This document shows, in pieces, positions 6,850 through 10,791 of a stretch of 10,791 bases of DNA. The DNA lies in assembly GCA_045114455.1 (NCBI GenBank), contig JBGUKN010000042.1, positions 1 through 10,791 of the forward strand, read 5' to 3'. The notes beneath the pieces were generated by a model. That model was given only the letters and a program-made list of their open reading frames with translations. It searched no databases and was not told the DNA's origin. The position numbers and the translations under genes were made by a program. Origin of the DNA: UBA1732 sp045114455 (GTDB lineage: Bacteria; Verrucomicrobiota; Lentisphaeria; Victivallales; UBA1829). How positions within the stretch are numbered: the stretch's first letter is position 1; each line of letters opens with the position of its first letter.

Positions 6850-6925
6850 CGGATCGGGTCTCCTTGTTCAGTATCAGTTCACTTGCAAATCAAAAACATG
6901 TTCAGTGGCCGCGGGGATGCGGAAA
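6850..6925 (-). promoter_or_regulatory. Leader/regulatory region of nifJ with three GTTCA repeats
   Basis: This AT-richer segment precedes nifJ on the minus strand and holds its AAGGAG site (6865-6860). On the plus strand GTTCA occurs at 6866, 6877 and 6900, spacings of 11 and 23 bp that keep the copies roughly on the same face of the helix. No good -35/-10 pair was found; TGTTTT-17-GATACT on the minus strand is a weak candidate. The repeats could be operator half-sites for a regulator I cannot name. Confidence 0.3.
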
Positions 6926-6979
6926 CCCGGCGGAAGCGAATCGGATCGGCCTCCGCCGGGAAACGCGCCGCCGGGCGCG
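6926..6979 (-). terminator. Tandem GC-rich hairpins after the barrel-ligase fusion gene
   Basis: Two perfect inverted repeats follow the minus-strand stop at 6991-6993. The first is CGCGCC-GCCG-GGCGCG at 6964-6979 (6-bp stem, 4-nt loop). The second is CCCGGCGGA (6926-6934) with TCCGCCGGG (6952-6960), a 9-bp stem around 17 nt. Each is followed on the minus strand by only three T, so they are poor intrinsic terminators but strong barriers. They probably end or attenuate the upstream operon before nifJ. Confidence 0.5.
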
Positions 6980-6990
6980 GCGGGGAAGGG

Positions 6991-9483
6991 TCACTCGGCG
7001 ACGATGCCGTCGACCTTCTTGATCTTGAGGCGCTTCACGGCGTCCTCGCGCATCTTGTACTTGAGGATCTTGCCCGCGGCGTTCATGGGGAATTCCTTCA
7101 CGAAGTCGACGTAGCGCGGGACCTTGTACTTCGCCATGTGGGAGCGCACGAAGTCCTTCATCTCCTCCTCGGTCATGGTCTCGCCTTCCTTCAGGATCAC
7201 GCATGCCACGATTTCCTCGCCGTACTGCTCGTCCGGGATGCCGATCACCTGCACGTCGGAGACTTTCGGGTGCGTGTAAATGAACTCCTCGATCTCCTTC
7301 GGGTAGATGTTCTCGCCGCCGCGGATGATCATGTCCTTCAGGCGGCCGGTGATGCGGTAATTGCCCTCCGGCGTGCGGAGCGCCAGGTCGCCGGTGTGGA
7401 GCCAGCCGTCGGCGTCGATGGCTGCGGCGGTCTCGAGCGGCATCTTGTAGTAGCCCTTCATGATGTTGTAACCGCGGGCGAGGAATTCGCCGGGGACGTT
7501 GTCCGGGAGGTCTTTTCCGGTCGCGGGGTCCACGATGCGGCATTCGATCTCCGGCATGGCGCAGCCGACCGTCTCAACGCGAACTTCCAGCGGGTCGTCG
7601 GTGCGGCTCATGGTGCAGCCGGGGGACGCCTCGGTCTGGCCGTACACGATCACGATCTCGGTCATGTTCATCTTGTTCACGACGTCCTGCATGACGGACA
7701 CCGGGCACGGCGAACCGGCCATGATGCCGGTGCGCATGTAGGAGAAGTTCGTCTTCGGGAAATCCGGGTGTTCGAGCATGGCGATGAACATGGTGGGCAC
7801 GCCGTGGAACGCCGTGATTTTCTCCTGGTTGATGCACGCGAGGGCGGATTTCGGGGAGAAATAGGGCAGCGGGCACAGCGTGGTGCCGTGCGTCATGGAC
7901 GCGGTCATGGCGAGGACCATGCCGAAGCAGTGGAACATCGGCACCTGGACCATCATGCGGTCCGCCGTGGAGAGGTCCATGCTGTCGCCGATGCACTTGC
8001 CGTTGTTCACCACGTTGTAGTGCGTGAGCATAACGCCCTTCGGGAATCCGGTTGTGCCTGAGGTGTACTGCATGTTGCACACGTCGTGGATGTCCACGGC
8101 GTCGGCACGGCGGCGGAGCTCCTCCATCGGCACCTTGTTGGCATATTCCACGGCCTGTTCCCAGGTCAGGCTGCCGGGCTGGCGGAATCCGACCGTAATG
8201 ACGTTGCGGAGGAACGGCAGGCGTTTGGCATGGAGCGGGTCGCCCGTCTTCGTCTGCGCGAGTTCGGGGCAGAGTTCGTTCACGATGCCGGCGTAGTCGG
8301 AATCGCGGTAGCCTTCGATCATCACCAGCGTGTGGGTGTCCGACTGGCGCAGCAGGTATTCGGCTTCCTGGATCTTGTACGCGGTGTTCACCGTGACCAG
8401 CGCGGCGCCGATCTTCGTGGTCGCCCAGAACGTGATGTACCACTGCGGCACGTTCGTCGCCCAGATCGCCACCTTGCTGCCGGGCTTCACGCCGAGGGCG
8501 ATCAGCGCGCGCGCGAAGTCGTCCACGTCGTCGCGGAACTCGGAATAGGTGCGCGTGTAGTCCAGTGTGGTGTACTTGAACGCGTACTGGTCGGGGAATT
8601 CGCGGACCATGGCGTCGAGCACCTGGGAGAACGTCTTTTCGATCAGGATGTCCTTCTTCCAGATGAACTTGCCGGTATGGCGCTTGTTTTCGTAGAGGGT
8701 GGCCTTGGCGCGCGCGAGTTCGAAACGGCTCATGTAGCTCACGAACTGTGCGAAAATCACGTCGGGCGAGCTGATCTCGGCCTCCCATTTCGGGTCCCAC
8801 TCGATGGAGATGAACCCGTCGTAGTTCACCGAGTGGAGCGCGTTCATCACGCGGTCCAGCGGGAGCGAACCCTCGCCGACGATCGCATGGACCTCGGCGC
8901 TTTCGGAGTCCTTCAGATGGATGTGGCGGATGTACGCGCCCAGGTTCTTGACCGTGGTTTCGGGCGTTTCGCCGCAGACGCGGTAGGGATAATGCAGGTC
9001 CCACAGCGCGGCCAGATTGTCCGTCATGAAGCTTGCGAGCAGGTCGCCGAGCTTCTGCGTGTCGGCATAATACCCGACCGTCTCCACAAGCAGGACCACG
9101 CGGGCCTGTTCGGCGAGCGGCAGGGCGCGGCCGATGAACGCGCGGGCCGCGGCATCGTCGTCAGGGTTGTTTCCGCCGGTTTTCAGGCGGATGTAGGGCA
9201 CATGCAGACGGCGTGCGGTCACCAGACAGCGTTTGAGCTCGTCGAACGCTTCGTCCGGTTTCGCGGCGATGTCGTTCACGAGGTCGAGACAGGAGATGCA
9301 CAGATTGGCGTTGCGGAGTTTATGCTGGACGCCTGCAAGGCGTTCCGGCTGGAAATCGTTCCTGAGCTTCGGCGTGTCGATGCTGTGGATCTCGATCCCG
9401 TTGAACTTATATTCGCGGGCGATCCGTATAAAATCGTCGAAACTGTACGATTCCCAACGATTGGTCGAGAACGACAAATTCAT
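6991..9483 (-). CDS. Fusion of a sugar-phosphate isomerase/epimerase-like TIM barrel and an acyl-CoA synthetase
   Basis: One uninterrupted 830-residue frame carries two enzyme domains. Residues 1 to about 255 resemble xylose-isomerase-like TIM barrels of the sugar-phosphate isomerase/epimerase family, with putative metal ligands Glu134 (LLVETVG), Asp162 (LWDLHYPYR), His189 (RHIHLKD) and Glu228 (ISIEWDPKW). Residues about 276-830 form an AMP-forming acyl-CoA synthetase: P-loop YTSGTTGFPKG (473-483), YGQTEAS (614-620), GWLHTGDL (693-700), GRLKDMIIRGGENIYP (713-728) and the C-terminal catalytic Lys805 in NAAGKILK. The ligase most resembles medium/long-chain fatty acyl-CoA synthetases. The linker (about 256-275) is short, and the possible internal start Met251 has no good ribosome site, so a true fusion is favoured. 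The ATG at 9483 overlaps the upstream stop as ATGA. Both halves look catalytically intact; their substrates are unknown. A frameshift artefact joining two genes cannot be excluded from sequence alone. Confidence 0.88.
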   Translation of the reverse strand: MNLSFSTNRWESYSFDDFIRIAREYKFNGIEIHSIDTPKLRNDFQPERLAGVQHKLRNANLCISCLDLVNDIAAKPDEAFDELKRCLVTARRLHVPYIRLKTGGNNPDDDAAARAFIGRALPLAEQARVVLLVETVGYYADTQKLGDLLASFMTDNLAALWDLHYPYRVCGETPETTVKNLGAYIRHIHLKDSESAEVHAIVGEGSLPLDRVMNALHSVNYDGFISIEWDPKWEAEISSPDVIFAQFVSYMSRFELARAKATLYENKRHTGKFIWKKDILIEKTFSQVLDAMVREFPDQYAFKYTTLDYTRTYSEFRDDVDDFARALIALGVKPGSKVAIWATNVPQWYITFWATTKIGAALVTVNTAYKIQEAEYLLRQSDTHTLVMIEGYRDSDYAGIVNELCPELAQTKTGDPLHAKRLPFLRNVITVGFRQPGSLTWEQAVEYANKVPMEELRRRADAVDIHDVCNMQYTSGTTGFPKGVMLTHYNVVNNGKCIGDSMDLSTADRMMVQVPMFHCFGMVLAMTASMTHGTTLCPLPYFSPKSALACINQEKITAFHGVPTMFIAMLEHPDFPKTNFSYMRTGIMAGSPCPVSVMQDVVNKMNMTEIVIVYGQTEASPGCTMSRTDDPLEVRVETVGCAMPEIECRIVDPATGKDLPDNVPGEFLARGYNIMKGYYKMPLETAAAIDADGWLHTGDLALRTPEGNYRITGRLKDMIIRGGENIYPKEIEEFIYTHPKVSDVQVIGIPDEQYGEEIVACVILKEGETMTEEEMKDFVRSHMAKYKVPRYVDFVKEFPMNAAGKILKYKMREDAVKRLKIKKVDGIVAE

Positions 9484-10791
9484 TTGACACCTGCCTCGTA
9501 ACAGATCTTGTTCACGGCATCGATATAGGCGCGGATGCTGGCGCCGATCACGTCGGTGGAGACGCCTTTGCCCGCATACACCTTGTTTTCATAGCGGAGC
9601 TTCACGGTGGTGGAGCCCATGGCGGACGCGCCGGCGGTCACGGAATCGATCTTGAAGTCGACCAGTTCGATGTGTCGGCCGAGGATTTCGTCGACGGCAA
9701 GGAACGCCGCGTCGATCGGGCCGTCGCCCGTGCCGTAGCCCTTCACCTCGTCGCCGTTGCGTTCGAGGATGACATGGGCGTAGGACGTGATCTCGTTGCC
9801 GGAGGTGATGACAAAGGATTTGAGCTGGTACGTGGGCGGGACCTGAAGGGAGACCGTGGCAATGATCGCTTCAAGTTCCTGCGGCCCGACCGCTTCCGTC
9901 TTTTTCAACACGATACGCCGGACGGAATCATAGACGGAATCCAGAGCGTCGGCGTCGAGGTCATAGCCCATCTGGCGGGCGGCGTCGGCGATGTCTTCGC
10001 GGGAATCGGAACTGGACAGGCTGAAGCTGACCTCGCCGGAAACGGGGGCTTCGGCGCATTCGTCCTGTTCGGCGCGACCGCTCAGGATCTGCCGGATCTG
10101 CTCATAGGACTTTTCAAGCACGGTCATATTGAGGTCGCTGGACACGCCGAGCGCGTCGCCCTTCGCACGGAAGACGTGCGCAATGCTGCGGAGGCTGGGT
10201 TCGTTCATCCCGGCGCAGGCGGTCTTGATCTGCGCGAATCCGGTGTTCACGCTGGCGAAAATGCATGCCGCCGCCATATGCAGGGCGTTGGAATACTCGA
10301 ACGACAGCGTCACGTTCGCGAGCTCGGGCACGGCTTCGTTCAGAGCGGAAACAAACTTGTTGAACTCGTCGGGAAGCATGACGCCTGCCGTGTCGCACAC
10401 GGTGATGATGCCTGCGCCGGATTCGATGCCGGCACGGATCGCCTGCGACAGGAAATCAAGTTCGGCGCGCGTGGCGTCCTGCAGGGAGAGTTCGACGTCT
10501 TCGCAGAGTTCGCGGCAGGCCTTGACCTGAGCGCGGATCATGTCCAGCACGACCGGCGGCTTCTTGTGGAACTGGTACTCCATCTGCACCGTCGAAACCG
10601 GCGCGACCACGTTCAGGCGCGGATGTTTCGCGGCACGAAGCGCCTCCCAGGTATCCGGAAGAAGCTCCGGATCAAGCCCCACCGGGCAGGCAAGAATGCA
10701 GCGCGTCATAAGGGGTGCAAGCGTGTGAAGGAAAACGATGTCGTTTTTCCCGTTCACGATCGGAGCCGTTTCAATGGCATCCACGTTCAGC
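9480..10791 (-). CDS. LeuA-like protein with altered metal site, N-terminus outside the window
   Basis: The frame stays open to the right edge (codons for Leu-Asn precede the GTG at 10784), and the visible start aligns inside the LeuA barrel. About 30 N-terminal residues, including the usual DTTLRDG motif, are therefore missing. It resembles 2-isopropylmalate synthase, which condenses acetyl-CoA with a 2-oxo acid. LQDATRAELDFL and CDTAGVMLP match LeuA strands, and roughly the last 115 residues are a full LeuA C-terminal regulatory domain (YQLKSF; GYGTGDGPIDAAF; GSTTVKL; GKGVSTDVIGAS). However, the HxHxD metal-binding strand of LeuA is replaced by FEYSN (bases 10287-10301), and the following NGIGERAGN loop is reduced to CAGMNEP. 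The canonical reaction is therefore doubtful. Its stop overlaps the fusion gene's start as ATGA. This is probably a divergent paralogue, not the biosynthetic LeuA. Confidence 0.85.
   Translation of the reverse strand, partial: LNVDAIETAPIVNGKNDIVFLHTLAPLMTRCILACPVGLDPELLPDTWEALRAAKHPRLNVVAPVSTVQMEYQFHKKPPVVLDMIRAQVKACRELCEDVELSLQDATRAELDFLSQAIRAGIESGAGIITVCDTAGVMLPDEFNKFVSALNEAVPELANVTLSFEYSNALHMAAACIFASVNTGFAQIKTACAGMNEPSLRSIAHVFRAKGDALGVSSDLNMTVLEKSYEQIRQILSGRAEQDECAEAPVSGEVSFSLSSSDSREDIADAARQMGYDLDADALDSVYDSVRRIVLKKTEAVGPQELEAIIATVSLQVPPTYQLKSFVITSGNEITSYAHVILERNGDEVKGYGTGDGPIDAAFLAVDEILGRHIELVDFKIDSVTAGASAMGSTTVKLRYENKVYAGKGVSTDVIGASIRAYIDAVNKICYEAGVK

Noticed and set aside
6373..8061. 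Long plus-strand open frame opposite the nifJ 5' end and the ligase domain
   Set aside because: Antisense to confirmed coding sequence, crosses a gene boundary and hairpins, and has shadow-type composition.
9230..9483. Possibility that the fusion gene is only an acyl-CoA synthetase with a spurious N-terminal extension
   Set aside because: The first 255 residues carry clear barrel motifs and putative metal ligands, and the ATG has an ATGA overlap with the upstream gene, so the extension is a real domain.
8086..9501. Long plus-strand open frame opposite the barrel-ligase fusion
   Set aside because: Same reasons: antisense to a gene with intact motifs, no domain, biased composition.

Overview
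The window reads as chromosomal DNA of an anaerobic, Gram-negative, GC-rich, carbohydrate-degrading bacterium. A single-chain pyruvate:ferredoxin oxidoreductase points to anaerobic metabolism. A lipoprotein signal and a secreted family-43 glycosidase point to a cell envelope with export and to polysaccharide use. The mix suggests a gut or rumen member of the PVC group (Lentisphaerota/Victivallales-like). That placement is inference only: no rRNA or taxonomic marker is present. I see no tRNA, rRNA, CRISPR array, insertion sequence or phage gene.

Layout. (1) Bases 1-805, minus strand: a two-gene unit encoding a single-pass membrane protein with a Pro/Met/Gly/Tyr-rich repeat tail, followed 15 bp later by a lipoprotein cut by the window edge. 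(2) Bases 806-1113: an AT-rich divergent promoter region, with a possible 17-codon leader ORF whose stop overlaps the next start. (3) Bases 1114-2172, plus strand: an exported GH43-type glycosidase. (4) Bases 2173-2322: a convergent intergenic region with several inverted repeats. (5) Bases 2323-6849, minus strand: nifJ (PFOR) followed 33 bp later by a DUF1848 protein with a C-terminal radical-SAM-like cysteine cluster. (6) Bases 6850-6990: two strong tandem hairpins and the nifJ leader. (7) Bases 6991-10791, minus strand: a LeuA-like protein (5' end outside the window) joined by an ATGA overlap to an 830-residue fusion of a sugar-phosphate-isomerase/epimerase-like TIM barrel and an acyl-CoA synthetase.

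How the genes may work together. PFOR makes acetyl-CoA and reduced ferredoxin; the DUF1848 protein, with its possible Fe-S cluster, is co-transcribed with it. Upstream lies the most unusual part. The LeuA-like protein keeps the complete LeuA C-terminal (leucine-sensing type) domain, but the HxH(x)D metal-binding strand of the catalytic barrel reads FEYSN. It is translationally coupled to the barrel-ligase fusion, whose two domains both keep their expected catalytic residues. This pair is the best candidate for an undescribed system; its substrate and product cannot be read from the sequence.
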